Source: Caulobacterales bacterium (GTDB taxonomy: Bacteria; Pseudomonadota; Alphaproteobacteria; Caulobacterales; Aquidulcibacteraceae). Taken from it: a DNA stretch of 64,000 bases. The stretch covers positions 1 through 64,000 of the forward strand of contig JAFLCU010000006.1 in assembly GCA_017303355.1 (NCBI GenBank). The letters run 5' to 3'. Positions 1 through 7,692 of the stretch are shown here, one piece after another (the stretch's first letter is position 1; every line of letters begins with the position of its first letter). The position numbers and the translations under genes are program-made. Below the pieces are notes generated by a model. That model saw only the letters and a list, made by a program, of their open reading frames with translations, did not search any database and was not told where the DNA came from.

Positions 1-297
1 ACCTTGCAGAGATGCTCTGGGATGACAAATGTGTGATCGTTGACAAAGAAGGCAAAGTCTGGGTTGACCTTTTCGAATATAGTCCGTATGGTGTAAAAGA
101 GGCGAGGGAGACCATCTTCGACACTCATGTCATTAGGCAACAGCAACAATTGCGGATACGAGTACGGATCTTCGGGGGACGAGTCTTCCGAAATGATCGC
201 GTGCGCCGCGTCGGGGAATTCTGTCACATTGTGTACCACGAAGATGGATCGTGCACCTGGACCCCACGTGTCTTGAATGGCCTTGAGACGTCCCTCC
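1..297 (-). other. Eukaryote-like beta-1,3-galactosyltransferase fragment (probable assembly chimera)
   Basis: Read on the minus strand from about base 297 to base 1, one frame stays open for about 98 codons and gives a coherent protein. It contains RLKAIQDTWG, then ARSIFVVHN, then LLLLPND, and ends with PDFAFFVNDHTFVIPEHLCK. This order resembles the C1GalT/Fringe-type beta-1,3-galactosyltransferases of eukaryotes: donor-site beta strands, then a DxD-like position, here NDH. The frame has a stop just upstream, inside the neighbouring bacterial Gly-rich sequence. Base composition is visibly less GC-rich than the rest. I see no start codon that would make it a bacterial gene. A chimeric contig end is the likeliest cause; horizontal transfer is the alternative. 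Family assignment is from motif recognition only. Confidence 0.55.
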
Positions 298-427
298 CGC
301 CGCCGAATCCGCCGCCGCTTTCACCACCAAATTCTGGCGTCGCATCGCGCTCGCGACCACGGCCGCCGCGCTTTTCCTTCTTGCGATCGCTGTCGTTGTC
401 GTCGCCAAAATCGTCGTCGAAACTCAT
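224..427 (-). pseudogene. Cold-shock protein N-terminus, broken at the left-edge junction
   Basis: The gene starts with ATG at 427 (MSFDDDFGDD), after an AGGAAAAG ribosome binding site about 5 bases upstream. It has an acidic start, a KKEKRGGRGRER basic stretch and a Gly-rich run. Alphaproteobacterial CspA-type proteins with a disordered Gly-rich N-terminal tail look like this; the RNA-binding cold-shock domain should follow. Instead the Gly-rich tract stops near base 297 and the sequence switches to the foreign segment, so the frame ends at 224 without a cold-shock domain. The ATG six bases further upstream (433) is a less likely start. Identification is tentative because only the tail is present. 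Confidence 0.45.
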
Positions 428-638
428 TTCCACTTTTCCTGATCAATGACCGTGGCGCACGCCAACGGCCGCGCGCACGCGAAGGCGTCCGCACGATACC
501 GCGAATTTCAGCTTTGTTGGGGGAAAGAAAACTTGCCGCACGCTGCGGAACTTCGCACCTTCGCCGGGCTCTTCCGGCTTTTCACGTGCAGAGCTTATGC
601 GTGAGGCCCCGCACCTAGGCAAGCGGCAAAGTGCTAGT

Positions 639-1256
639 TTACGCGGGATTCATGCCGTTTGGGGCGGTTTTGCGCTCCTGCGCTGCAACAATCTGAGACA
701 CCACCCAGGCGCCCAGGAGCTTGGAGACGATGCCCGTCAGCACCGTGCCCCAGGCGAAAATGTCGGGCACGACGAACGAGGCCAGCCAGATAAACACCAC
801 CTGATCGAGCGGCGCGGAGGCGAGGCTGGAAACCATGATGCGCTGCGAAAGCGGGCGTTTGGAGAAGGTGTAAACCGCCCAGTCCACGCTTTCGCTGATC
901 AGGAAGGCCGCCCCGCTCGCCACCACAATGGTGATCCAGGAGGTGAGCGTGGAGAGCGCAAGGCCGACAATCATCGCCCCCCAGACCCAATGCCTGATCT
1001 CGCGCTGGGTGAAATCGCGGACGACCAGCACAAGGCCCGTCACGATCGCCAACGGCTGAAACGCCCCGCCGCCGAGATGCTCGGGGATGGGGAATGTCGG
1101 CACCGCCGCGAACGACCAATTGATCAGCGGCATCAGGCCGACATAAAGCGCCGTCCATCGGCGCCCCGCCCAGAAGAACCCCGCCATTGTCGCCAGCACG
1201 ATCGGCACGGCGATGTGCGGCTGTTGCAGGAAAAGCAGGATTTCGCTTGGGTCCAT
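639..1256 (-). CDS. VUT family transporter (YhhQ-like, putative queuosine precursor transporter)
   Basis: The 205-residue product is a polytopic inner-membrane protein with about six hydrophobic segments. The stretch AAFLISESVDWAVYTF followed by RIMVSSLASAPLDQVVFI is the hallmark of the VUT/YhhQ family: an S-E-x-V-D helix, then a second conserved loop with Ser, Ala-Pro and Asp. Characterised members import queuosine precursors such as preQ0 or preQ1 for tRNA modification. The start is ATG at 1256 with CGGAG upstream. No queuosine gene lies next to it here, so the substrate is inferred from the family only. Length is slightly short but within the family range. Confidence 0.75.
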   Translation of the reverse strand: MDPSEILLFLQQPHIAVPIVLATMAGFFWAGRRWTALYVGLMPLINWSFAAVPTFPIPEHLGGGAFQPLAIVTGLVLVVRDFTQREIRHWVWGAMIVGLALSTLTSWITIVVASGAAFLISESVDWAVYTFSKRPLSQRIMVSSLASAPLDQVVFIWLASFVVPDIFAWGTVLTGIVSKLLGAWVVSQIVAAQERKTAPNGMNPA

Positions 1257-1386
1257 GCTCCGTTCCTGCCCGAGGACGGCCCGCTTCGTCCAGCGTGACG
1301 ACGGGCACAGCCGCCCGAACGCGGCGCGGTTAGCTTCATCTCATCGCCAGACGCGATTGACCAAAACCGATTGAGGGAGCACGGAC

Positions 1387-1479
1387 ATGACGAAGTTCTT
1401 CAGCCTGATCGCCGCCGCCGTCGTGTTCATGCCGGTCGCAATGGCCACTTTGAACCAAGCCGCGATGATCGTCTCCTGA
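1387..1479 (+). CDS. Small conserved-type exported/membrane peptide, 30 aa
   Basis: A 30-codon frame begins at ATG 1387 after GAGGGAG at a good distance. It encodes one hydrophobic segment (MTKFFSLIAAAVVFMPVAM) followed by a short tail, ATLNQAAMIVS. It reads like the short signal-peptide-like peptides with an ATL-QAA-IV tail that I recall from other Caulobacterales and Sphingomonadales genomes; function is unknown. A GNRA-capped terminator hairpin follows 28 bases after the stop, which supports a transcribed unit. It lies between divergent or convergent genes and cannot be part of an operon with them. Confidence 0.55.
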   Translation: MTKFFSLIAAAVVFMPVAMATLNQAAMIVS

Positions 1480-1506
1480 GCTGTGAGACTCTCGTGGCGA
1501 GGGGGA

Positions 1507-1530
1507 AGGGCGCGGAGCAATCCGCGCCCT
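1507..1530. terminator. GC-rich hairpin with GCAA loop
   Basis: AGGGCGCGGA and TCCGCGCCCT form a perfect 10-bp stem around a GCAA tetraloop. On the plus strand only TT follows before the next gene, so it is a weak intrinsic terminator for the small peptide gene. It also sits exactly at the end of rlmJ (stop at 1531-1533) and can serve both convergent transcripts. Confidence 0.6.
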
Positions 1531-2358
1531 TTAATGTTGGCGCAGCGCCCAGCCGCTTTGGCCTTTGGTGAGGGCGTCAGCGAGGAAGGGCAGTGCTTCG
1601 CGCAGCGCGGGCTCGATGCCGTAGGGCGGATTGATCAATAGAATACTGGAGCCAACGAGCTTGCCTTCCGGCGTAGGCGCCGCCGTCCAAAGATCAGCGC
1701 GCAGCGTTTCGCGTGCGCCGTGCGCGTGGATTTCAGCGTCGGCCGCGTTGAGCGCGCTTTCGCTCTTCATCGGCCGCCACCACAGGTATGAGCCATGGCC
1801 GAAGCGCTTCAGCGCACGTGTGATCGCTTGCGCCGACGTGGCGAGTTCGTCCGGCTTTTCATAGGGTGGATCGATCACCACCAGCCCGCGTTTTTGCGCG
1901 GGCGGCAGCAGGGCGGCGAGGCTTTCGTAGCCGTCACGGGCGTGGAGCTGGACGTTCGCCACGCGCGGCAAGGCGCGCCGCAGCGCCGAATATTCTTCCG
2001 GATGCAGTTCGCACGCGGCTAGCGCATCGTCGGGCCGCAGCGCCGAGGTGATGAGCGCGGGCGAGCCCGGATAGGTACGTAGCTCGCCATCGGCGTTAAA
2101 GGCGCGCACGGCCTCCAGATATTGCGCCACCAGCGGCGGCGGCTCCGGCCAGTTCCAAAGCCGGCCCACGCCGTCGCGCCATTCCGGGCTGCGCTGCGCC
2201 TCTTCGCCGGTCAGGTCGTACAAGCCGCGCCCCGCATGGGTATCCAGCACCGCGAACGGCGTCGGCTTGCGCCTCAGCGCATCGAGGCAGAATAGCAGGC
2301 TCGCGTGTTTCAGGACGTCGGCATGGTTGCCGACATGGAAGGCATGGCGATAATTCAC
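1531..2358 (-). CDS. rlmJ: 23S rRNA (adenine(2030)-N(6))-methyltransferase
   Basis: The 275-residue protein opens with MNYRHAFHVGNHADVLKH, the signature start of RlmJ, which methylates A2030 of 23S rRNA with S-adenosylmethionine. LDTHAGRGLYDL is the SAM-binding loop and VIDPPYE the catalytic D-P-P-Y motif. Length matches the family (about 280). The gene is monocistronic and convergent with the small peptide gene. Its start lies just upstream of a divergently read VOC gene, so the two share a roughly 30-base control region. Confidence 0.93.
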   Translation of the reverse strand: MNYRHAFHVGNHADVLKHASLLFCLDALRRKPTPFAVLDTHAGRGLYDLTGEEAQRSPEWRDGVGRLWNWPEPPPLVAQYLEAVRAFNADGELRTYPGSPALITSALRPDDALAACELHPEEYSALRRALPRVANVQLHARDGYESLAALLPPAQKRGLVVIDPPYEKPDELATSAQAITRALKRFGHGSYLWWRPMKSESALNAADAEIHAHGARETLRADLWTAAPTPEGKLVGSSILLINPPYGIEPALREALPFLADALTKGQSGWALRQH

Positions 2359-2385
2359 GAGCGTGGCTTAGCCGGAGGCGAAGGA

Positions 2386-2769
2386 ATGGCAAAGGTGCTG
2401 GGTGTCGGCGGCGTGTTCTTCAAATCGCGCGATGGCGAGGCAGTGCGCGAATGGTACGCTCGCGTGCTGGGGATGGAATTCATGGATTGGGGCGGGGCGC
2501 TGTTCCTGCCGCAGACCGCCGCCGCGCATCCGGGCGCGGCGACCGTGTTCAGTTCCTTCAAGCACGACACCGATTATTTCGCGCCCTCGGACAAGGAATT
2601 CATGTTCAACCTGATGGTCGATGATCTCGACGCCATATTGGCGCGGGCCAAGGCCGAGGGCGTGGAGCCGGTGAAGCTCTTCCCGGACGAGGCCAACGGC
2701 AAGTTCGCGCACATCATGGATTTGGAAGGGCGCAAGATTGAGTTGTGGCAGCCGAAGCCTATGTCATGA
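2386..2769 (+). CDS. VOC family protein (glyoxalase/bleomycin-resistance fold)
   Basis: The 127-residue product has one pair of beta-alpha-beta-beta-beta modules. The first holds VGGVFFKSRDGEAVREWYARVLGM, the second FNLMVDDLDAILARAKAEG and a C-terminal metal-side region DLEGRKIELWQP with the Glu expected in VOC metal sites. The start at ATG 2386 is chosen over an upstream in-frame ATG because GGAGGCGAAGGA precedes it and the homologous fold begins there. Its stop overlaps the next gene's ATG, so the two are translationally coupled. The substrate cannot be predicted. Confidence 0.8.
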   Translation: MAKVLGVGGVFFKSRDGEAVREWYARVLGMEFMDWGGALFLPQTAAAHPGAATVFSSFKHDTDYFAPSDKEFMFNLMVDDLDAILARAKAEGVEPVKLFPDEANGKFAHIMDLEGRKIELWQPKPMS

Positions 2770-3044
2770 GCATGAGCAAGTTTCGCGATAATGCCGGTCA
2801 TCACCGCTACGAATTCGACGCGCCAGAAGGCGATTCATTCGCCGAATACCGCGACGTCGGCGGCGTGCGGCAGATCCTCCACGTCGAAACCGCGCCCGAA
2901 GCGCAAGGGCGCGGTTACGCTGCGAAGCTGATGGACGGCATCGTCGAAGACGCGCGCGCGAACGGGCGCAGGATCACGCCGTTCTGTTCATATGCGCAGG
3001 CGTATTTCGCGCGGAACAAGAGCGCGGGAGACGTTTTGGATTGA
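2766..3044 (+). CDS. GNAT-like N-acetyltransferase, short YjdJ type
   Basis: This compact 92-residue protein has HRYEF near the start, then AEYR, then ILHVETAPEAQGRGYAAKLM with the Q-G-R-G-Y-A acetyl-CoA pyrophosphate loop, and ends FCSYAQAYFARN. This is the minimal GCN5-related acetyltransferase family (PF14542 type) found across bacteria. The substrate is unknown. ATG 2766 overlaps the VOC stop by four bases (ATGA); ATG 2772 is the alternative. A palindromic repeat follows immediately. Confidence 0.8.
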   Translation: MSMSKFRDNAGHHRYEFDAPEGDSFAEYRDVGGVRQILHVETAPEAQGRGYAAKLMDGIVEDARANGRRITPFCSYAQAYFARNKSAGDVLD

Positions 3045-3045
3045 A

Positions 3046-3102
3046 GGTTGGAGCGCGGCGCTCCGCGCCGCATGCGCGGCGGAGCCGCGCGCTCCAACCT
3101 CC
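3046..3102. repeat. Dispersed REP-like palindrome, copy 1
   Basis: The 57-base element begins AGGTTGGAGCGCG and ends CGCGCTCCAACCT, with inner complementary GC-rich arms around ATGC. A second copy lies at 45655-45708; 31 bases (3070-3100 and 45678-45708) are identical. It sits between convergent genes (GNAT and peroxiredoxin), a typical REP location. Confidence 0.8.
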
Positions 3103-3112
3103 AACCATTTGC

Positions 3113-3772
3113 TTACTTCGGTTGCGGCACCACGCGCAGATACGGCTTCACCGTGGTCCAGCCGTTCGGGAATTGCTTCTTGGCGTCGTCGTCGGACACC
3201 GAGGGCACGATGATGCAATCTTCGCCGTTCTTCCAATTTACCGGCGTCGCCACTTTGTGGTTGGCGGTCAGCTGGATCGATTCCACTAGGCGCAGCACTT
3301 CATCGAAATTGCGGCCCGAAGACATCGGATAAATCAGCATCGCCTTGATCAGCTTGTCGGGGCCGATGATGAACACGGTGCGCACGGTTGCGTTCGTCGC
3401 CGCGGTGCGGCCTTCCGACGTCCCGCCCGTATCCGCCGGCAACATGTCGTAGAGCTTCGCGACGTTGAGATCGCTGTCGCCGATCATCGGATATTGCACA
3501 TCGCCGCCGGTGACCTCCTTGATGTCGCCGCGCCAGCGCTCGTGGTTCTCGACGGGGTCAACGGAAAGCCCGACAATCTTCACGTTGCGCTTCTCAAACT
3601 CTGGCGCGAGCTTGGCGAGATAGCCGAGTTCGGTGGTGCAGACCGGCGTGAAATCTTTCGGGTGCGAGAAGAGAATGCCGTAGCTGTCGCCCAGCCATTC
3701 ATGGAATTTGATCCGACCCTTGGTCGTTTCCGCTTCGAAATCCGGGGCTTTGTCGCCGATGCGCAGCGCCAT
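3113..3772 (-). CDS. 1-Cys peroxiredoxin (Prx6 family)
   Basis: A cytosolic thiol peroxidase of 219 residues, the usual size. The peroxidatic Cys45 is in HPKDFTPVCTTE; SVDPVENHERW and RTVFIIGPDKLI are Prx6-type segments, and the long C-terminal dimerisation arm (PVNWKNGEDCIIVPSV) is complete. The absence of a resolving Cys at the 2-Cys position supports the 1-Cys class. The start at ATG 3772 follows AGGAGA; longer in-frame starts lack this. It reduces hydrogen and alkyl peroxides. No OxyR is adjacent. Confidence 0.93.
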   Translation of the reverse strand: MALRIGDKAPDFEAETTKGRIKFHEWLGDSYGILFSHPKDFTPVCTTELGYLAKLAPEFEKRNVKIVGLSVDPVENHERWRGDIKEVTGGDVQYPMIGDSDLNVAKLYDMLPADTGGTSEGRTAATNATVRTVFIIGPDKLIKAMLIYPMSSGRNFDEVLRLVESIQLTANHKVATPVNWKNGEDCIIVPSVSDDDAKKQFPNGWTTVKPYLRVVPQPK

Positions 3773-3921
3773 GTTGGTTCTCCTAAATGCTTGCTTGGCC
3801 GCGAGATAGCACTTGGGTGGCGGCCCTGCCACACAAGATGGGCCTCTGGCGCGCGCGAACAATATAGCGCTGCTTAACGAAGGGTGCGGCATAAACTAAT
3901 GCGAGTGCGGCGGAGGGCGGT

Positions 3922-4773
3922 GTGAAGCGATTGTTTGCGTGGTTTGGCGCGCATCCCTTGCGGCCGGCGTTTGCGGCCATCGCCGTCATCCTCGCGCTTG
4001 GCGCGGCGGCCGCCATAAGCGGCCCGGCGCGCGCCGATCGCGACTGGTATCCCTATCTGGGCCGGGAGGTTCATATCGAGCTGAACCAAGGCGCGTTCAC
4101 CGTGACGCCTGTCAGCGATTGGCGCTATGCGGGCGCTGACGTTGTTGAAGAGCGATATTTTGATGCGTCGTTCAATCTCGCCGATCTGCGCAATGTCTGG
4201 TTCGTGCTGGAGCCGCAGCCTGGCTCTACGCTCGCCGCGCATACGCTGCTTTTGTTTGAGTTCAGCGGCGATCGCATCATCGGCCTCACCATCGAAGCGC
4301 GCCGTGAAGCACATGAGGATTACGATGCGCTCGCCGGAATCTTCAACGCGTTCGAGTTGGCCTATGTGTGGGGCACGGCGCGCGATTTCCTGACGCGGCG
4401 CGCAGTGATGCTGGATCACGAGGTCTTCGTGTATCCGGTCGAGATCAGCGACGAACAGAAGCTCGTGTTGCTGACGCGCCTGATCGAACGCACCGACGCG
4501 CTGGAGCGCACGCCGCGCTATTACAATACGCTGCTCTCGAATTGCACCAACGAACTGGCCAAGGCCGCCGGCTTTGACTGGGCGCCGGCCTTCATCCTCA
4601 CCGGGCGTTCGGACGAATATCTTTACGCGCGCGGCGTCCTGTCGGGCGCAAGCTTCGCGCAGGCCCACCGCCGCTCTGACGTGACCGAGTTCATTCAGGC
4701 GCTGAACCAAGCGCCGCCGGAGGCATTCGACGCCGCGTTGCTGGCGGAGCTGCGCCGCCGCAACGAAATGTGA
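3922..4773 (+). CDS. DUF4105 (Lnb N-terminal-like) envelope protein
   Basis: A 283-residue protein with GTG start 3922 after GGAGGG. Residues ~12-38 form an N-terminal membrane anchor or signal segment ending near ARADRDW. The core carries the DUF4105 signature RYYNTLLSNCTNELAKAAG with the conserved Asn-Cys-Thr-Asn. The preceding VWGTARDFL and LVLLTRLIERTDALE also fit that family, which contains membrane-associated, NlpC-like or lipoprotein-linked proteins of unsettled function; the Cys in NCTN may be catalytic. It appears monocistronic. Confidence 0.75.
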   Translation: MKRLFAWFGAHPLRPAFAAIAVILALGAAAAISGPARADRDWYPYLGREVHIELNQGAFTVTPVSDWRYAGADVVEERYFDASFNLADLRNVWFVLEPQPGSTLAAHTLLLFEFSGDRIIGLTIEARREAHEDYDALAGIFNAFELAYVWGTARDFLTRRAVMLDHEVFVYPVEISDEQKLVLLTRLIERTDALERTPRYYNTLLSNCTNELAKAAGFDWAPAFILTGRSDEYLYARGVLSGASFAQAHRRSDVTEFIQALNQAPPEAFDAALLAELRRRNEM

Positions 4774-4866
4774 TCAACGATCGTGAGTCATCACGGTCAC
4801 AAGACCCAGCACAGCCAGAAACGTCGCCATCGCGCCGACGATGAACCAAACAAACCAATGCGTCAT
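4774..4866 (-). CDS. Small membrane protein, 30 aa
   Basis: ATG 4866 is preceded by GGGGAGAG at normal spacing. The 30-residue product is a single membrane helix, MTHWFVWFIVGAMATFLAVL and onward, with a short charged tail ending THDR. It lies tail-to-tail with the DUF4105 gene (stop codons adjacent) and 65 bases from the pseudouridine synthase gene end. I recognise no family; support is the RBS, the clean hydrophobic helix and the lack of another use for this gap. Confidence 0.45.
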   Translation of the reverse strand: MTHWFVWFIVGAMATFLAVLGLVTVMTHDR

Positions 4867-4931
4867 GTGTCTCTCCCCAGGGGGCGGGAGGCTAGGTGAG
4901 GCCTTGGCGCGCGTATTTGAGCCGGATCAAG

Positions 4932-5690
4932 TTATTTGCTGGCGCGGATCATGGCGGCGCGTTCGGCATCGGTCAGCGCGCGCCACTTGCCTTCCGGCAG
5001 GTCGCCGATTTTGAGCGGGCCGATGCGGATGCGGTAAAGATCGGTCACGTCGAGATCGACCAGTTCGCACATGCGCCGAATTTGCCGGTTGCGACCTTCG
5101 ACGAGCGTGAAACGCAAACGTTGGGGCTCGATCTGCTCGATCTTCGCCGGCTTCAGCGTGCGGCCGTCGAGCGAAAGCCCGTGCCGCAGCAGCGCAAGCT
5201 TGCGATCCGTGACCGGGCCGGCGACGCGGACGAGGTATTCCTTATCGAGCTTGGACTCAGGGCCGATCACAGCCTTCGCGAGCACGCCGTCTTCACTGAG
5301 CAGAAGCAGCCCGCGCGAATCCTGGTCGAGCCGGCCGAGGGGCGGCAGGCTTGTGGTTTTTGTTGGTAGCGCATCGGCTTTGCCGATGAGGCTGGCCTTC
5401 GTGAGCAAACGCACTGCCGGGATTTGATCGCCTTCGGGCTGGGCCGAGACCACGCCGACCGGTTTGTTGATCACGGCGCTGATCTTCGGTGCGGCCTGGC
5501 TCGCGCCGACTTCGATCCTCTGGCCCGGCAAAATCTTGCGGCCCGGATCGTCGACGCGTTCGCCATCGATCCATACTTGGCCCTTGGCGATCAAATCTTC
5601 GGCTTCGCGGCGCGAGCAGACACCTTCGCCAGCGAGCCATTTATTGACCCGTTGCGGCTCCGCGCCGGCATAGGTTTTCGACCAAGTCAC
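4932..5690 (-). CDS. Pseudouridine synthase, RsuA/RluB/E/F family (RluF-like) with S4 domain
   Basis: In this 252-residue enzyme, residues ~12-60 are an S4 RNA-binding domain (RVNKWLAGEGVCSRREAEDLI). The catalytic domain has GRLDQDSRGLLLLSEDG with the catalytic Asp in the RLD motif, and LVEGRNRQIRRMCE near the C-terminus. It isomerises a uridine in rRNA or tRNA; the RluF-like choice comes from the overall arrangement and is not certain. The gene follows the TIR-Sel1 gene by nine bases and is probably co-transcribed with it. Confidence 0.88.
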   Translation of the reverse strand: MTWSKTYAGAEPQRVNKWLAGEGVCSRREAEDLIAKGQVWIDGERVDDPGRKILPGQRIEVGASQAAPKISAVINKPVGVVSAQPEGDQIPAVRLLTKASLIGKADALPTKTTSLPPLGRLDQDSRGLLLLSEDGVLAKAVIGPESKLDKEYLVRVAGPVTDRKLALLRHGLSLDGRTLKPAKIEQIEPQRLRFTLVEGRNRQIRRMCELVDLDVTDLYRIRIGPLKIGDLPEGKWRALTDAERAAMIRASK

Positions 5691-5699
5691 GCCGCCTTG

Positions 5700-7142
5700 T
5701 TAGCGGCAGGTTGCGCTGGCTTGCAATGCGCGCAGGCGCTGCACGGCGAGCGGCTGGATACGCAATTCGTCGCGCATGCAGGCGAGGCTTTGGTAAAGCA
5801 CGATCGCGCGTGCACGGTCTTCAGGCGAACCGCCGCGCAGCATATCGGCCAGATTGAACATCGACGGCGCATGCTGTTCGCGCGCGGCCATTTCATAGAG
5901 CGCCTTGGCGCGGCCTTCGTTGCGCGCCACGCCGACGCCATCGCGATAGAGCGTGGCTAGCATGTGCTGCGCGTCGGTTTGGCCTTGAGTCACGGCTTGT
6001 TCGAGGAAGGGTAGGGCCGCCGTCGGATCGCGCGGGCCGGCTGGGCTGTCGCGCAACCAGCGTGCATAGAAGAACTGGCCGCGCGCATCGCCGCGTTCGG
6101 CGGCGGCGAGGAAGAGTCGGCCGGCTTCGCCTTGCGCCTCGATCGCGTCGCTCCCGGCGAGCATTTGCGCGTAGTCGATCTGTGCGTTGGTCCAGCCGAG
6201 CCGCGAAGCTTCCGCCAGACGCTCGCGCGCCACGGCTTCGCTGATGCCGGCATGTGGCGCGGCGCGGCGCAGCACCCACGAATAATAGAGCCCGGCCGGC
6301 TGATGTTGTGCGGCGGAGGCGTCGCAGAAGGCGCGCGCGGCGGTGGGGCTTGGCAGGAAGCCTTCGGCGCCGGCGAGGTGGCCCAGGCATGCGAGCGCCT
6401 GCGAGATCGGTTCGCCGCGCTCGGCGCCGGATTTGATCTCTCGCGCACGCTCAGCGTCGATGCGCGCGGCCGTATCGCGCCAGGCTTCGGCTTGCAGCGT
6501 CGCCGCCGCGAAGCTCGGCGCTTGAGCGGCGGGCGCTTCCGCATCTGGCGCCGGCGCCGAGGTGGGTGCGGCGTCCGCCATGGCGGTCACGACCTCAAAG
6601 TCTCCATTGCGGAAGGCGGTGATCAAACGCCCCGCGCCGAAGCCAACGATAAACAACATAGCCAGCGCAATGCCGAGCGTGGCGAGGCCGCCCGATCGCT
6701 TCTCCGGCGCATTGCGCAACAAAGCGCCGCGCGCCGCCGCGAGTGCTGCCGGCATCGCGGCGGGATCGGCCTTGGTCGGCGAGAGCTTGTCGAGTTCGAC
6801 GATCAGCGCGCCGAAGCGCTCCTTGAAGATCGTGCGGTCGCCACGCGCCAGATCGATGCGCGGCGCGGCGTGGAAGAGCGCGGGCGTCGCGTCTTTCCGA
6901 AGCTCGGCATTGACGAGCTTCTTGCGATCCAATGCCATGGTCACGGCGGCGGTGAGCCACGCTGGCGCGGGTTCCGCCGACCAGAGCGTGACGACGCACT
7001 TGGCCGCTTCCACCTTGGCGGCGATTTCGGCTTCGGGCGGCGGGGCGGCGTCGGCCTTGAAGCCCAGCGCGCTCAGCACGTCGGCAAGGCCGCGCGCTCG
7101 CGCTTCCTCACCCGGCGTCGCGGCAATCCAAACCTCCGACAT
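5700..7142 (-). CDS. TIR-like domain / transmembrane / Sel1-repeat protein
   Basis: A 480-residue protein in three parts. Residues 1-~120 resemble a TIR domain (SEVWIAATPGEEARARGLADVL, CVVTLWSAEPAPAWL, RIDLARGD). Residues ~151-173 are a single membrane helix, followed by an Ala/Pro linker. From ~230 to the end there are Sel1/TPR-like helical repeats (LAGSDAIEAQGEAGRLFLAAAERGDARGQFFYARWL; DAQHMLATLYRDGVGVARNEGRAKALYEMAA). The W-x-x-E catalytic Glu of NAD-cleaving TIR domains is not evident after WLTAAV, so I infer a scaffold or sensor rather than an NADase. The Sel1 part would lie in the periplasm. It precedes the pseudouridine synthase in one unit. Confidence 0.65.
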   Translation of the reverse strand: MSEVWIAATPGEEARARGLADVLSALGFKADAAPPPEAEIAAKVEAAKCVVTLWSAEPAPAWLTAAVTMALDRKKLVNAELRKDATPALFHAAPRIDLARGDRTIFKERFGALIVELDKLSPTKADPAAMPAALAAARGALLRNAPEKRSGGLATLGIALAMLFIVGFGAGRLITAFRNGDFEVVTAMADAAPTSAPAPDAEAPAAQAPSFAAATLQAEAWRDTAARIDAERAREIKSGAERGEPISQALACLGHLAGAEGFLPSPTAARAFCDASAAQHQPAGLYYSWVLRRAAPHAGISEAVARERLAEASRLGWTNAQIDYAQMLAGSDAIEAQGEAGRLFLAAAERGDARGQFFYARWLRDSPAGPRDPTAALPFLEQAVTQGQTDAQHMLATLYRDGVGVARNEGRAKALYEMAAREQHAPSMFNLADMLRGGSPEDRARAIVLYQSLACMRDELRIQPLAVQRLRALQASATCR

Positions 7143-7332
7143 CGTTCCCTCGCGCGTTCATCTCAACCGAAACGAGAGCGGCGCCGTCAAGCGCGGGATT
7201 GGAACATTGCTGCCTCTTAAGCTATTGCCCGCGCTGCGGAATGTCGGCCGTCGCTTTTCCCGGCGAAACTGTTGGCGGCTCTGTCGGCGTTTGGCCTAGT
7301 TGTTCGTCCTTGCAGGTATGAGGCCCTATCCG

Positions 7333-7692
7333 ATGAAATATGCCGTCCTTTGCTACAATGACGAAGCCGCCGTCTTTTCCTGGACCAAGGAGGAGGACGA
7401 AGCGGTGATGGGCCGGCTCAATGTCGTGCATGAGAAATGGGAGAGGGCGGGCAAGCTAAAGCCTTCGATCCGCCTCTTGCCGACAAGTGCGGCCACCACG
7501 CTGCGCAAGAAGGACAACGAGGTGCTCGACGGCCCGTACGCGGAGACCAAGGAGCAATTGCTCGGTTTCTACATCATCGACGTCGATAGCCTCGAAGAAG
7601 GCCTGCAATTCGCGCGCGAACTGACGGCGGCCAATCCGGGCGGCGCGTATGAGCTGCGCCCGATCATGATCTACAACGAAGGCGCCCGCTAA
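7333..7692 (+). CDS. YCII/DGPF-domain protein, ECF42-linked
   Basis: A 119-residue protein: MKYAVLCYNDEAAVFSW at the start, DGPYAETKEQLLGFYIIDVDS in the middle and ELRPIMIYNEG at the end. The D-G-P-x motif defines the DGPF/YCII family. ATG 7333 is preferred because homologues begin MKY-L-CY; ATG 7318 is in frame. Its TAA is followed directly by the GTG of the sigma factor gene, so the two are coupled. DGPF proteins accompany ECF42 sigma factors in many genomes; the biochemical role is unknown. Confidence 0.85.
   Translation: MKYAVLCYNDEAAVFSWTKEEDEAVMGRLNVVHEKWERAGKLKPSIRLLPTSAATTLRKKDNEVLDGPYAETKEQLLGFYIIDVDSLEEGLQFARELTAANPGGAYELRPIMIYNEGAR

Noticed and set aside
12..449. Plus-strand 145-codon open frame at the left edge
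   Set aside because: It runs antisense to the glycosyltransferase-like frame and the cold-shock tail, has no RBS and ends in Pro/Ser-rich shadow sequence.
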